Both the position numbers and the translations under genes were made by a program. The notes beneath the pieces were generated by a model that ran no database searches, had not been told where the DNA came from, and worked only from the letters and a program-made list of their open reading frames with translations. DNA of 60,000 nt. It comes from Adiantum capillus-veneris (taxonomy: Eukaryota; Streptophyta; Polypodiopsida; Polypodiales; Pteridaceae). Numbering within the stretch: the first letter of the stretch is position 1; each line of letters begins with the position of its first letter. Location: contig CM043963.1 of assembly GCA_014529385.2 (NCBI GenBank), forward strand, positions 100,980,912 to 101,040,911, read 5' to 3'. This document shows, piece after piece, positions 31,517-42,075 of this stretch.

Positions 31517-34399
31517 TCATTCATGATCAGTAGCAGCAAAGAGAGATATGAGACTCGCCGCATCACAGGTCTCCTCATCCCTCACCAACACTGCTTGATC
31601 CACAGACAGCTCATCTTGCTCCACCATCATCAATGTAGCATGATACAATTTAAGACGCAATCCATTTACCCTTGACTTATGTAGAACACCATCCAGGTTA
31701 GCCAGCTGATATGTGCCATTTGGAAAACACTCCACTACCTTGAAAGGGCCTTCCCACTTAATTTGAAACTTCTTTTGGAAGGTGTTGTCCAGCTTACTGT
31801 TGTAGCGCAAAACCAAGTCATGCTTCTTGATACCCTTACTTTTGACCTTTTCATTTATCTTTGCCAAAGCCCTATCTTGCATTTGCCCATAATGTTCCAA
31901 TGCACTCATCCTATCCAGCTGAACCTCTTGTAGCTGTAAGAGCCTCTCTTCAAATGCATCACTAGGCGGCCCAAGCAACTTCTCTAACATCTTGACCGCA
32001 GGAAACTCTACTTCCATAGGCAATAGTGCTTTCTTTCCATACACCAAATGAAATGGAGTAAACCTTGTACCTGTCTTCATCGAAGTACGGTAAGCCCATA
32101 ATGCACTAGGCAATTCCAAATCCCAATTCTTTCCTTGGTGCTCTGTCACTTTAGAAAGAATTTGTACCAACTCACCATTGAATCTTTCATTTAAGCCATT
32201 ACACTGCGGGTAATAAGGAGTGGTATGCTGATGCCTAATCTTCATCTTTGCACATAAAAAATCTAGCAGTTTAGCTCTAAAGCCAGGCCCCTTATCTGAA
32301 AGTAGCTCCCGTGGCACCCCAAACTTGATCCATATTTCATCATACACAACTTTTGCCACATCCTTTGCAGTGATCTGTTTTACTGCTATAGCCTCTGCCC
32401 ATCTAGAGATATAGTCCACTGCCGTCAAAATATAGCTTTTGCCCCTGCTTGTGATAGGTAACGGGCCTACTGCATCAATCCCCCACTTTTCAAACACATC
32501 AAACGCCATAATGGTTTCTCGTAGCTCTGGCTTCAACACTCTCTTCCCAAATTCTTGACACCTATTGCAAGACCTACACCAATGGTGAACATCCTTGTGC
32601 AAACTAGGCCATACATACCCCTCTTGCAAAATCTTATGCAAGGTGATCTTTAGAGAAAAATGGCCACCACATGCGCCTTCGTGATTCTCTCCCAACACTC
32701 TATAAAGCTCCTCCCGCCAAGGTACACGTCTCAACACGAGATCAGCCCCTTTCATGTATAAGACATCACCAATCAATTTGCACCTGTATGCTCTACGCAC
32801 AAAGCCATACTTCTTAGACTTCTGAATCTCCTTTGGAATGATTCTTGTTAGCAAAAACTCCTCTTCTTGAGCCAAACTTTCTCGGCCATGATAAAGAGGT
32901 AAAGTGGTCCTCAACACAAATAGCTCCCCAATCATGCCTTGAGCTGCTTCATGTGCCTCTCCATTTAGAGAACGTTCAATGTGTCTGATGCTCCATGCTT
33001 CAAACTTTTTTAACAGGCCTTTAATTCTGAAACACATTTCCTTCAATGAGTTGTTCTTGCTCTTCCACACACTCAGCACTTGCTTCACCACTAACAAGGC
33101 ATCACCTTTTATGCTCAACCTTCGAACCCCATGCTTCAAACAAATGTGTAATCCGGCTTCCAGAGTAGCATATTCAGCCTCATTGTTACTATGAGCATCC
33201 AATTTGAACCCTCTCTTGCATACTAGCTTCCCCTCTGGATCATAAAGTGCTATACCCCTTGAAGCTGCATCATGGCTCTTTCTGTATGAACCATCAAAGA
33301 ACCACACATGTGCATTGCTGATCTGTGGCACTTCTTCAACTACCTTTCTCACCACCTCTTCCTTAACAATAAGGGGATTCTCCTTGTAGGTCAACAAATC
33401 AGCTAGGGTAGCCCTTGTACTATCTTCCACTAGAAAAGAGAACTCAAACTCTTGCAGCTCAATTACCCATTTCTTCACCACATTTGACATGTTAGTACCA
33501 TTATTTAACTGTGGCAAAAAGGCATAACTCGTCAAGAAAACAAAAGGCCGTGGTAGCAAGTAATGATGAAATCGTCGACAAGCAAATATTACACTGGCCA
33601 TCACCAGCTCTACTTCCAAGAACTTTCTCTCCGCTACCAACTTCACTCGGCTTGCACAATACACTGGCCTCATATAATGGCTGCCCTTCCCCTTTTGCAA
33701 TAGCATGGCTCCAATGGCATCATCCCCTACTGATGGATTTACATAAAACACTTTCTCCCAATAAGGAGCCTGCATGGCTGAAAACCCCCCTAACACCTCT
33801 TTCACCTCTTGAAACATTTCTTCACACTTGTCATCCCATTGCAATGGATCATGCTTTGCCACTTGCTGTAATGGATAAAGAAGCTGCGAAGACAATGGAA
33901 TAAACCGTGCCATGTACTTCACTTTGTGTATAAAAGTTGCCAATTGCTTCGTACTCGTAGGTGATGGAAGAAGAATAATAGACTTAACCTTATCTGGATC
34001 AGCCTCAATGCCATTTTCTGACACCATATGGCCCAATAACTTCACCCTTGGTTGTGCTAGATGACATTTCTTTGGATTTAGTTGTCCTCCACATTCATCA
34101 TATGGAGCCAATACCATCTGCAACTTCTCATGGTGTTCATCCCTACTGCTATAAACACAGAAGTCATCCATAAAAGCTTTAACACTACTACCAATGAATG
34201 GTTCCAACACCCAATTTGCTCTCTCTTGATAGAAGGAAGGTCCATTTGACAACCCAAATGGAAATACTGTGTAGCAATAACAGCCCCATGGCGTAATAAA
34301 AGTGGTCTTTGTGCGGTCTTTAAGAGCAATCTTCAATTGAAAATAGCTTGAAAAACCATCACACACACTGTACCTCTCATAACCTGCCACTGAATCCAA
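31517..34399 (-). CDS. pol: pol: RT end, RNase H, second RNase H (aRNH), integrase
   Basis: 960-residue open frame; the start is the frameshift point, not a true initiator. RT motifs: CDGFSSYFQLKIA and AFMDDFCVYS (FMDD, residues about 75-79), then the RT connection. The RNase H at about 210-330 has lost its first Asp context (FYVNPSVGDDAIGAML). A second RNase H lies at about 361-495 (VWFFDGSYRKSHDAASRGIA, NNEAEYATLEAGLH, KGDALLVVKQV), with Asp-Glu-Asp positions present; this archaeal/plant-type aRNH is known from Tat-lineage elements. Integrase: H2C2 zinc finger (GACGGHF ... CRSCNRCQ), core GIDAVGPLP, SDKGPGF and NERFNG (D-D-E), and a C-terminal domain ending near NGTYQLANLDG. The tail after about 900 is acidic. 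It reverse-transcribes and integrates the element. Confidence 0.95.
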   Translation of the reverse strand: MDSVAGYERYSVCDGFSSYFQLKIALKDRTKTTFITPWGCYCYTVFPFGLSNGPSFYQERANWVLEPFIGSSVKAFMDDFCVYSSRDEHHEKLQMVLAPYDECGGQLNPKKCHLAQPRVKLLGHMVSENGIEADPDKVKSIILLPSPTSTKQLATFIHKVKYMARFIPLSSQLLYPLQQVAKHDPLQWDDKCEEMFQEVKEVLGGFSAMQAPYWEKVFYVNPSVGDDAIGAMLLQKGKGSHYMRPVYCASRVKLVAERKFLEVELVMASVIFACRRFHHYLLPRPFVFLTSYAFLPQLNNGTNMSNVVKKWVIELQEFEFSFLVEDSTRATLADLLTYKENPLIVKEEVVRKVVEEVPQISNAHVWFFDGSYRKSHDAASRGIALYDPEGKLVCKRGFKLDAHSNNEAEYATLEAGLHICLKHGVRRLSIKGDALLVVKQVLSVWKSKNNSLKEMCFRIKGLLKKFEAWSIRHIERSLNGEAHEAAQGMIGELFVLRTTLPLYHGRESLAQEEEFLLTRIIPKEIQKSKKYGFVRRAYRCKLIGDVLYMKGADLVLRRVPWREELYRVLGENHEGACGGHFSLKITLHKILQEGYVWPSLHKDVHHWCRSCNRCQEFGKRVLKPELRETIMAFDVFEKWGIDAVGPLPITSRGKSYILTAVDYISRWAEAIAVKQITAKDVAKVVYDEIWIKFGVPRELLSDKGPGFRAKLLDFLCAKMKIRHQHTTPYYPQCNGLNERFNGELVQILSKVTEHQGKNWDLELPSALWAYRTSMKTGTRFTPFHLVYGKKALLPMEVEFPAVKMLEKLLGPPSDAFEERLLQLQEVQLDRMSALEHYGQMQDRALAKINEKVKSKGIKKHDLVLRYNSKLDNTFQKKFQIKWEGPFKVVECFPNGTYQLANLDGVLHKSRVNGLRLKLYHATLMMVEQDELSVDQAVLVRDEETCDAASLISLFAATDHE

Positions 34400-34457
34400 G
34401 ATCTGATCGATGAATGGAAGAGGATATGCTTTCTTCTTAGTGGCTGTGTTTAAGGGT

Positions 34458-35039
34458 TTAATCTACACAAATTCTCCACTTCCCATCCTTCTTTGGACTG
34501 ACTACAACTGGACTCACCCATTCTGTGGTCTCCACAGGGACTATGAACCCTGCCTTCAACAACTTGTCCACCTCTTCTCGCAAGGCTTCCATTTGCTCTT
34601 GACCCATCCTTCTTAGCCTTTTCCGCACTGGCTTAGCACCTTCATTCAGCTCTATATGCATCTCTTCGCCCTTGAACCCTCTGATCTCTTCATATGAAGT
34701 AATGAACAAATCAGGAAAACTAGCTAGCATGTGCAAATAAATATCCTTCTCCATAGCTGAGAGGTCTCCACTGATCATTTGTGTCATCAATTCCTGCTTC
34801 TTTGACAACTCAACTGTGGTTTGCATCAGCCCTTCAATCACTTCATAAGGCCCTTCACTTTCATCTTCAACCTCATTCGCAAATGCAACTAAACCAAACT
34901 TCTGGATTTCTTTGTCCATCAAAAGAAATGCAACATCAGCATCCTCATCACTGCTGGTAGTGCTATCACTATCCTCATCTATCACCGTGGAAGAGTCTTC
35001 ATCACTAGACTCATCCTCATCTTCATAAAGCTCCTTTAA
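34458..35039 (-). CDS. pol: pol: protease-RT linker and RT N-terminus
   Basis: Same frame as the gag-protease frame upstream, separated only by TGA at 35042-35040. An acidic linker (DEDESSDEDSS, EDSDSTTSSDEDAD) leads to the RT start: VRKRLRRMGQEQMEALREEV, LLKAGFIVPVETTEWVSPVV and PKKDGKWRICVD. A stop follows directly, and the RT continues one frame over (KPLNTATKKKAYPLPFIDQI), so one base was lost at about 34457. The acidic linker before RT is typical where protease and RT are cleaved apart. Confidence 0.93.
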   Translation of the reverse strand, partial: LKELYEDEDESSDEDSSTVIDEDSDSTTSSDEDADVAFLLMDKEIQKFGLVAFANEVEDESEGPYEVIEGLMQTTVELSKKQELMTQMISGDLSAMEKDIYLHMLASFPDLFITSYEEIRGFKGEEMHIELNEGAKPVRKRLRRMGQEQMEALREEVDKLLKAGFIVPVETTEWVSPVVVSPKKDGKWRICVD

Positions 35040-36809
35040 TCATTTCCTTGTGTCCATATTATAAGGCTTCTTGGTACCTGTCTTTCCATAGAGGCTAATC
35101 GTACCATGTCGCCAATCTTGAATGGCTCCAACTGCACGTAACCATGGTCTGCCCAGTATAATAGGATATGCTCCCAACCATGCTGGCATCACATGAAAAT
35201 CAACCACTGCCTTTGTATCATATGCCTCCACTTCTAAGCTCTTTACAACACCCAAGCATTTTACTTTTTGATGGTTTGCCAATCTAATCCGAAAACCTGA
35301 CACCCCAGCCACTGTGAGACCCATCTTCTCAACGCATGAGTGTGTTATGACGCATATTTGGGCTCCGCCATCCACATAACCTTGTCCCAAATTTTTCCTT
35401 TTATGCCACACATCTACTAGTGGACAAATGTCTGGTAGCTCATCCATTGCCAACACCTTTACTGAACCTCTCTCTGGCTCTTTCTCCATTGGGTTAACTA
35501 TCCTCTTCCACTGTCGCTTTAGCTTAGGCACCATCTCTATAAGCTTCCCAAAAGTAACATCTGCCTTCCTGCTCGTCAGATCCTCCTTCAAGTCATAGCT
35601 TAATTGCCCATTCCCTAGTGGAAAATCTGAAACATGAAACTTTCGACGAGCTCTCCTTTTCCTCTTGGCCTTGACATCCTCGCCTTCATGGCTCTTTTCT
35701 TTCTTCTTACTAGTACCTGGGGCACTTATTCCTTCCTTATCCTCTGTGGTCCTCTTACCAATAGGCATCACTAATGTATACTCTAGCTTTGATGCCTTCT
35801 CCAAGGTGACTACACTTAGCACTTTTGTCTTTCCCTTTTCCTCCTGGGTCAGTCCAGTGGTTCCTTTGTCTCCCTTAATTTCCATGCCATAATCATTTGA
35901 CCTAGTTAGCACTTGTCTTGGCAATGGATACATGTCTCCCCCCATCCTTGGTGGCTTATCACATTGCGGGCTGATGTGACCCAACTCTCCACAATTATAA
36001 CATGTGGGCGTCTGCCTCCAAAACCTACCATTGCTTTGTCCAACACCATTCCTAGGCCTTTCTTCACCTCCTTGCTGATTTGCAAACCTCCCTCGACCTC
36101 GATTATTTCCCACTTGACCTAGAATGTTTAGGCTGAGATTCTTCATCAAATCTACCATTTGCCTCATGTCTTGCCTTAGCCCATCATCTTGCACTGCTGT
36201 AGTGACCACTGCTGGCATAACCTGAGTAGTAACAGGAACCACTGGTTCGTGATGAACCCCTGGCATGCGACCTTGTAAAGAGTCCATAGGATGAAATTCA
36301 GACCTCATGGGCAAAAACTCCAACCCTAATTGGCTCATTTTCCTCAGCTTCCACTCTTTGTTCCTTGCTACCTCTAGTGCATCTTCATATGTCCTAGGCT
36401 TCTTTAGCTCCACTCTCCAACGTATATTCTCCCAAAGACAAGCTAAGAACTTGTCCTTCTTCATCATGTCAGGCGGGGGTACCTGTGGTGCTAAGGCCTT
36501 GCACATTCGCTCCCATGCCAATGAAAACTTACGTATGTACGCATCTACTGGCTCACCTTCCTTTTGCACCAAAGCCTGTACTTCTTGCCACACTTTGTCA
36601 GGATCTTCTATCTTCACGAACTCCACTTCCAACCCATGTCGTAGATTGTCCCAACTCAATCTTACAGGTGGATCTGCTACACGCAACTCCTCTTCAAATG
36701 CTTTGGACCAAACTCGTGCATCACTCTTCCAAAATTTTTCCAAGTTATGATGGTTGGTTTTTTGGTCTTTTGAGCCATTTATGCTGTTATGCTGTTGAAA
36801 TTTTGGCAA
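35040..36809 (-). CDS. gag: gag-protease polyprotein
   Basis: 589 codons. The gag capsid region (FEEELRVADPPVRLSWDNLR, GEPVDAYIRKFSLAWERM) is followed by a Pro/Val-rich stretch, an RG-rich segment and a complete CCHC knuckle, CYNCGELGHISPQC (about residue 270). A basic linker follows (KAKRKRRARRKF). The retropepsin is at about 490-570, with YVDGGAQICVIT in place of D-S/T-G and the closing motif PIILGRPWL. DGG instead of DSG is a doubtful active site. The frame has a stop just upstream of 36809 and no ATG for about 108 codons; an ATG frame starting MAQKTKKP at about 36779 runs for 33 codons, so the true gag start has probably been displaced by a shift. Ends at TGA. Confidence 0.92.
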   Translation of the reverse strand: MPKFQQHNSINGSKDQKTNHHNLEKFWKSDARVWSKAFEEELRVADPPVRLSWDNLRHGLEVEFVKIEDPDKVWQEVQALVQKEGEPVDAYIRKFSLAWERMCKALAPQVPPPDMMKKDKFLACLWENIRWRVELKKPRTYEDALEVARNKEWKLRKMSQLGLEFLPMRSEFHPMDSLQGRMPGVHHEPVVPVTTQVMPAVVTTAVQDDGLRQDMRQMVDLMKNLSLNILGQVGNNRGRGRFANQQGGEERPRNGVGQSNGRFWRQTPTCYNCGELGHISPQCDKPPRMGGDMYPLPRQVLTRSNDYGMEIKGDKGTTGLTQEEKGKTKVLSVVTLEKASKLEYTLVMPIGKRTTEDKEGISAPGTSKKKEKSHEGEDVKAKRKRRARRKFHVSDFPLGNGQLSYDLKEDLTSRKADVTFGKLIEMVPKLKRQWKRIVNPMEKEPERGSVKVLAMDELPDICPLVDVWHKRKNLGQGYVDGGAQICVITHSCVEKMGLTVAGVSGFRIRLANHQKVKCLGVVKSLEVEAYDTKAVVDFHVMPAWLGAYPIILGRPWLRAVGAIQDWRHGTISLYGKTGTKKPYNMDTRK

Positions 36810-37180
36810 AATCAGAGGTTAAGTCAGGTGTGCCTTCTTGGGAGCTTCATGGTTGGCTTTAATGGATGATCAAAATGGCCCTCAATTCACTCCATTTCAT
36901 TTAACTCAAAGAATCCAGATAAATGTTCATGTGTCCAGGAAGATTTTTTCCAACAGTCCAGCAGACAATGCGCTCAAATAGGCGCCAAGTGATGCATACC
37001 CACAACAACTGCAAGTGACATCACTGCTAGTATATTACTGTACTCTAGCTAACTGTACCTGTGTGAATCACTTGTACCTGTTCCTGTAACCTTTAACCTA
37101 TAACCTGTAACCTGTAACCTGTAACCTGTAATCCCGAATCTCAAAGCTTGAAGCTCGAAGCAGAAGGTACTCGAAGAAGA

Positions 37181-37198
37181 TCCTCTGTGGGGGCGCCA
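37181..37198 (-). other. primer binding site of nested gypsy element
   Basis: Minus strand TGGCGCCCCCACAGAGGA, six bases inside the 5' LTR. It starts like a primer site (TGG), but I cannot assign the tRNA. Confidence 0.6.
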
Positions 37199-37204
37199 AA
37201 AGAA

Positions 37205-38360
37205 TGTGGGCGGGATGGAAACACACACAACGCCTCTATAATGACCCGACACATACTCTTGGGATGATACACACACACACACACACACACACATTATGGG
37301 GCACCACTCGGCTTACACAACCAGCCTGGCCGAGACAGGAAACACACAGACGGAGTGAGAAGAGAGAGATTTCCCACTTGCCCACTCAACACTCACACAT
37401 ACACACTCACACACACACTCTCAATTCAGCTCAAAGGAGGCAAATTGCTGTTGTTTAGACTCAATGAAGCTCAGCCCAACACCACTCGGGCAAATAGTTT
37501 ACACAGTATTGAGGAAATACACCAGATACAACCACAAAGTTTAGCAAAGGCTTCACTCACCGGAGAAGATTACACAGAAAAATAACAAAAAATCTGTGAG
37601 GAATTTGGCAAAATGGACAGCGCCATTGCGTCTGGAACGCCCAAAAACCCCACCCTACAATGTCATAGTGCTCAAATCTGACCTCGGATGAGCAATTTAG
37701 GGCCAAAAAATGCTCCAAAAACAGCAAAAACACACTTGCGGCTGTTCCTCCTCTCTTCTCCACGTTTTTTCTGGTCTTCTCTGAGTTTTTTCAATTACCA
37801 CACTTATCTTTATTAGTTGGGCACCCGTGGCCTTTTAGATGACCTCAAACGGACCCCGAACAGGCCAAAAACTGACCTCGCAGTGCATAGTTGTCACCTT
37901 TTTGCATCATCCGCACACCTAGCACTCAATTTTTTGAAATAATGCATCCCGCAACAACGTGAAGTGGCCCCAAAAAGTGGTCCTCATGATGACCTTTCTG
38001 CATAAGTATCACAAGAAAACACCCACGTCGTGTCCATACTTCTCCGCGTGCAAGTATTGACCCCGTTCGACCTCTTGACGCCACTCGATGCCATCTGACG
38101 CACCTGCTTACCTCATGTCGTCCTCCTGCGGATAGCTTTCTCGAGAAGTTTTACGCACTACCAACTCCTCCCTATTGTAGAGAAAACACAGTGGTACTGG
38201 TAATAGTGAAAATCGATGCACTATGTACACCCTGTCCTACCTGTACACATGTGGGTCCCACGTAACCACCTGGCTCTGAAAAATGGGCAATTCTTTATTT
38301 GATGCACCATGCATGTATATGTACATATGCGCAATCCCTTGCTCCAAAAAACTCATGACA
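37205..38360 (-). repeat. 5' LTR of the nested gypsy element
   Basis: 1156 bp, in element orientation TGTCATGAG ... GCCCACA; differs from the 3' LTR by scattered substitutions and a longer CA tract at 37269-37292. Confidence 0.93.
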
Positions 38361-39830
38361 ACGTCAAAAAATCAGGAGTAATACGGGAAGCAAATGTGAC
38401 CTCACTGTCACTAGGGTACTCAGACACTGTATCTGATCCTGCAACTGTCAAGTCAACGGAGCCTATAGCATCTACTGCATCTTTGAGACTAGCCTGTCTG
38501 CTGTGCTATCTCATATGATGAAAGCATCGCCGTCTAATATACCCTATGTGACCACAATGCCAACATCTCAAGTGTCGACACGAACGAGAACGCCGTCTCT
38601 CATGAGTCATTGTCCTAGACTCGAAAGTCTCACACAATTGACTACTATAAGTGAATGTCAAAAATAATCAAGAGCTGTAACTCTACTCTAGGTACGGTAG
38701 CAATGAAATGTAGTCAACTAATCCAAAAGAAGCAACCTGCAATGAAAAAATGTTCTAAAAAAAAAGAGCTCACCAGCACCTACAATGCTCATGCAAATCC
38801 ACGCATAAAATCTCTCGCAGTAGTGTAACCACACTGTGCTTCACAAATGGCAATGATGCAAATCCCAAATGCCAAGTGTACGAGGCTCCTGTAGAGTAAA
38901 CCAAGCTCTTGTATGGCTGTAAAATTTGGCTGCAAATCAGCCCCAAAACAGCCCCAAAATTCAGCTCTTAAACAGCTGCTTAAACAAGTCACAAGCGTGT
39001 CCCAGATCAGCCTACAACTGAGCCATACATGGACACCTGCAAAGAGGAAACAATGGCTGAAAATTCAACACTCAAATAAGTCCTCAAACCTGCATGTAAA
39101 CTTGTAAACCTGTAGCTGAAACCTGCTGAAAAACCTCAAGCCATTAGTGCTCGAATCCGGCTACCTAGCTCAAATCCGGCTACCTAGCTCGTAGCCACAC
39201 AAGCATACATCACAATATTCACTCCTGTGAGTGTGCCAAGATAATTGTACGCCTGTCAAATCGTGAGCTAATCACCAAGCCCACATCGTGCGGTATCGAT
39301 GCATACACACGCACAAATCTCCCACCTGCAGAGAACACCGCATGCAAATGCTGAGTGCAACCCGCAATCTCTACCTAGATCTCATAAATGATGCGCATAA
39401 AACTCCTAGCAAAATTTTGCCAGAGTTTCGACGCACAATGGCTATCAACACAAAATAACCATTGTCCTGCAAGCTCAATACAATGAGCAATCAATGCGCA
39501 TCAAACTACACTCAACATACATGCATAAGATCTGCAAACCTGTGTCCAACAAATGCTCACAAAGAGTACCACCACCTGCTTCACACACAAAATACCTCAC
39601 ATGCAACCCATAAACCTGCATCGCAAAGTCATCGAATGAGTCAAGTACCTGTCGGCGTAATGCTCTTTCTGGCATGACAATGAAATGCACTCAATCCTAC
39701 AGCTTGTCTCCCCTAATGCTCAAGGGCCTACTGTTCTGTGCCCCTCAATGCCTAATTCTTCAGGCAGCGTGCTTCTCAGCGTCCATGGTGCCTTCATTCT
39801 TTTGAGAGTCCTCTTTTTTGAGCTTCTACA
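38361..39830 (-). mobile_element. Copia element B, 5' part: gag end and leader
   Basis: Minus strand. A zinc knuckle remnant lies at about 38530-38590 (CWHCGHIGYIRRRC, His replaced by Tyr), preceded by RRRSRSCRHLR. A stop follows HHMR, then an acidic segment runs straight into the gypsy target site. The region 38670-39200 is non-coding and matches the leader of element A (8350-8500). No 5' LTR was found. Confidence 0.75.

Positions 39831-39833
<3 letters not shown>

Positions 39834-39911
<78 letters not shown>
39834..39911. repeat. (CT)n microsatellite
   Basis: About 39 pure CT units at the edge of Copia B. Confidence 0.97.
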
Positions 39912-39914
<3 letters not shown>

Positions 39915-40352
39915 GTTGAAAGCATGTTTAGGTGGTACCACTTTTTGTACCTTTTGGTGGTACCACCAGTAGCACCTAGGTGGAGAAAAATTCAACGGTT
40001 TTCAAATTTGGAAAAATAGGGAGAGGGAAATTCTAAATTTTCATGAAAATATAATTTATGTACCTATAATCTAGATGCATGTGAACCATTATGGGGCTGG
40101 AGTGGGTCCCCTTTTTTTGAACTTACAGTCATCATGGCCTACACTCCTCTCACGCAACTAGCTTGTCGCTCAGACTTCTGCCTGTACCTGTGTGCTCGCT
40201 CTGCTCCCATAGCTTGTGCTCCCCCATTGCATGCTGTAGCCATCGCGCTCTGTCTCCCATTGCACCCATCGCACTCTGGCATAGCCCTGGTGGAGCTCTA
40301 CCCCCATTGCCCTTGACCCAAAATCATAAAAGCTGCAGCAGCACCCTATGTA

Positions 40353-41410
40353 GAGATGACTCCCAAGAAGAACACTTTCTCCAGGAAGCGCAAAAACCCG
40401 ACTCAGAGCACGGAGGTGACACAGCCGGCGGCCCCTACAGCAAAAACCACAGCAAAATAGACCCCCGCAACAACCACACATCAGCGGAAGCAGGTGGTCA
40501 AAGAAAAGAAAATGCCAATAAAGCTGAACAAAAGGACATTGCACCACACATCAGACCCCTGCAACACATGCGAAACAACATACGCCTTGAACAACCACGA
40601 CACAACAATCCCCTGCAACCAACACGATGCTCCAGACCCCAGCAACGTACACGACCATCGAAACTTCCCTCTCCAAATGCGGGTTGTCGGCTGAAAAATC
40701 TGCTCGAAAAGGTGAGTTCTATAATGCGTTTCGATCGTGTCTATGCACCTCATGCCAATGCATGGCAAAAAATCCTATTTTTGAGCAATGGCTGCAAATC
40801 ATTTTTCTCCATGGCTTTGCTTGCAACATTGGTGGAGTATTCGGTGCTTTTCAAGTTTTGTTATTCTGCATTGCAGTTGCATAAGGAATATGGACTGAGC
40901 ATGGAGGGCCAGCTGCCCAAGGATTTAACAGACAAGGACCTGCCACCTGAACAGTGGTCAACAATGTTCAAGGTGCTAGAGAACAAGAAGAATAAGATCT
41001 TCCTCCACCAGGAGCATGACCACCTTTACGATGCATGCATGATTCTGTATCAGAAGGTCTACCAGGTTGCCCCCTCCAACAACAAGCTCATGATGAGGTT
41101 TGCGAGGGGGTTTGCATATAAATACTATGATGCTACCAATGCAGACCCCGACAACCATAAGAATGCATGGGCTTAGGTTAGGGATCAAGTATTAGAGAAT
41201 GTCAAGAGCTAGAAAGGGGGGCCCAACTGGAAAATATAGAAGTTCATGTCTGACTACGGCGTAAAGGAAGCCCCCACATTTGAAGGACTGATAGAGAATG
41301 TTATGGATGGTCCTGCGATGTCCAACCTCCCTCTACAACACATGTGGACAGCCTCTCAGCCCCTCTACACAACATGAGTGGATAATCTTGCCGATGACCT
41401 TGAGCAGCAG
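40353..41410 (+). pseudogene. unrecognised plus-strand ORF with one intron, cut by the giant element
   Basis: A likely start is ATG at 40353 (MTPKKNTFSRKRKNPTQ, basic), with stops at about 40459 and 40692. A good intron candidate is AAAAG/GTGAGT (40711) to GCATTGCAG (40876). Downstream the frame reads LHKEYGLSMEGQLPKDL, LPPEQWSTMFKVLENKK, MMRFARGFAYKYYDATNA and, through three TAG and one TGA, GVKEAPTFEGLIENV ... up to the LTR at 41411. Two of the TAGs fall beside Trp-containing context (NAWA-stop-VR, NWKI-stop-KF) and could be former TGG. The exon phase does not fit the basic 5' frame, so the two halves may have drifted. I know no family for it; a transposon-encoded or host protein are both possible. 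Confidence 0.4.
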
Positions 41411-42034
41411 TGTTGTGGCGGTTACGCCGCTAGCGATGGCTATGATAGCGAGAACTCAACCGACAAACAAGAATGTCGGACGAGGACGGAGCTTGACCCG
41501 CAGGCGCATGGAAACAAATAGGTGGGTGTCAAATCACCTACTCGACCTTCTAATGACAATCACTAGCAAGGAAATCAAATCTAAGCTCTCAAATACACAA
41601 GTGATTGAAATCTGTACTACGAACAAATGCTATCCGAAACATGATCTAGAGTCATCGAATCAGCCTCAAACTCGAAGGGAGTCCTCTACACTAGGTAAGG
41701 ACAATACCCTATGAATCTACAATACAATCTCAACCTGTAACCACTCCGTGCGGTAAACGCGTATGAAGATAGGCCGAAAAATATAGGTGACCAAATCTCG
41801 ACTCTGATGGTACTAATGTGTAGCTCTACTCGCTGCGGTTCTATAGATATATGGCACGCTCAATTCTGAAACATAGGTAGGGAGAAAACTCACATAGAAG
41901 CTCGTGGGAGCTCACCTCGCGCAGAAGCCGAATTCGGGCACGCTTGGTATCGGTTTGTAGCTCTCTCCGTTGCTAACACAATGGTGGTGTCGCTTCTCCA
42001 ATGGAGTCTCCATAGCTCGCGTAGCAAGAGGATA

Positions 42035-42075
<41 letters not shown>

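Larger units (their letters stand above)
30340..38364 (-). mobile_element. complete Ty3/gypsy LTR retrotransposon, nested in Copia B
   Basis: Two LTRs (30344-31488 and 37205-38360) bound a 5.7-kb interior encoding gag, protease, RT, RNase H, second RNase H and integrase on the minus strand. ACGT at 30340-30343 and 38361-38364 is the target duplication (4 bp, or 5 bp with one mismatch). Removing the element plus one ACGT leaves the Copia B frame continuous from ITPDFLT to SEDSALLLQW. The LTRs look about 95% alike by eye, so the insertion is old enough for decay. The interior carries one in-frame TGA and one RT frameshift, so it is not autonomous as it stands. The aRNH domain points to the Tat group. 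Confidence 0.95.

Noticed and set aside
32979-33903. plus-strand ORFs over the gypsy pol region
   Set aside because: Shadows of the minus-strand pol frame; likewise 35665-36862, 52516-52845, 53092-53418 and 54526-55116.
40163-40352. N-terminal 63 codons of the 337-codon plus ORF
   Set aside because: Ser/Pro/Leu/Cys-rich reading of repetitive GCTCCCATTGC-type DNA. A better start with coherent basic sequence is the ATG at 40353 in another frame.
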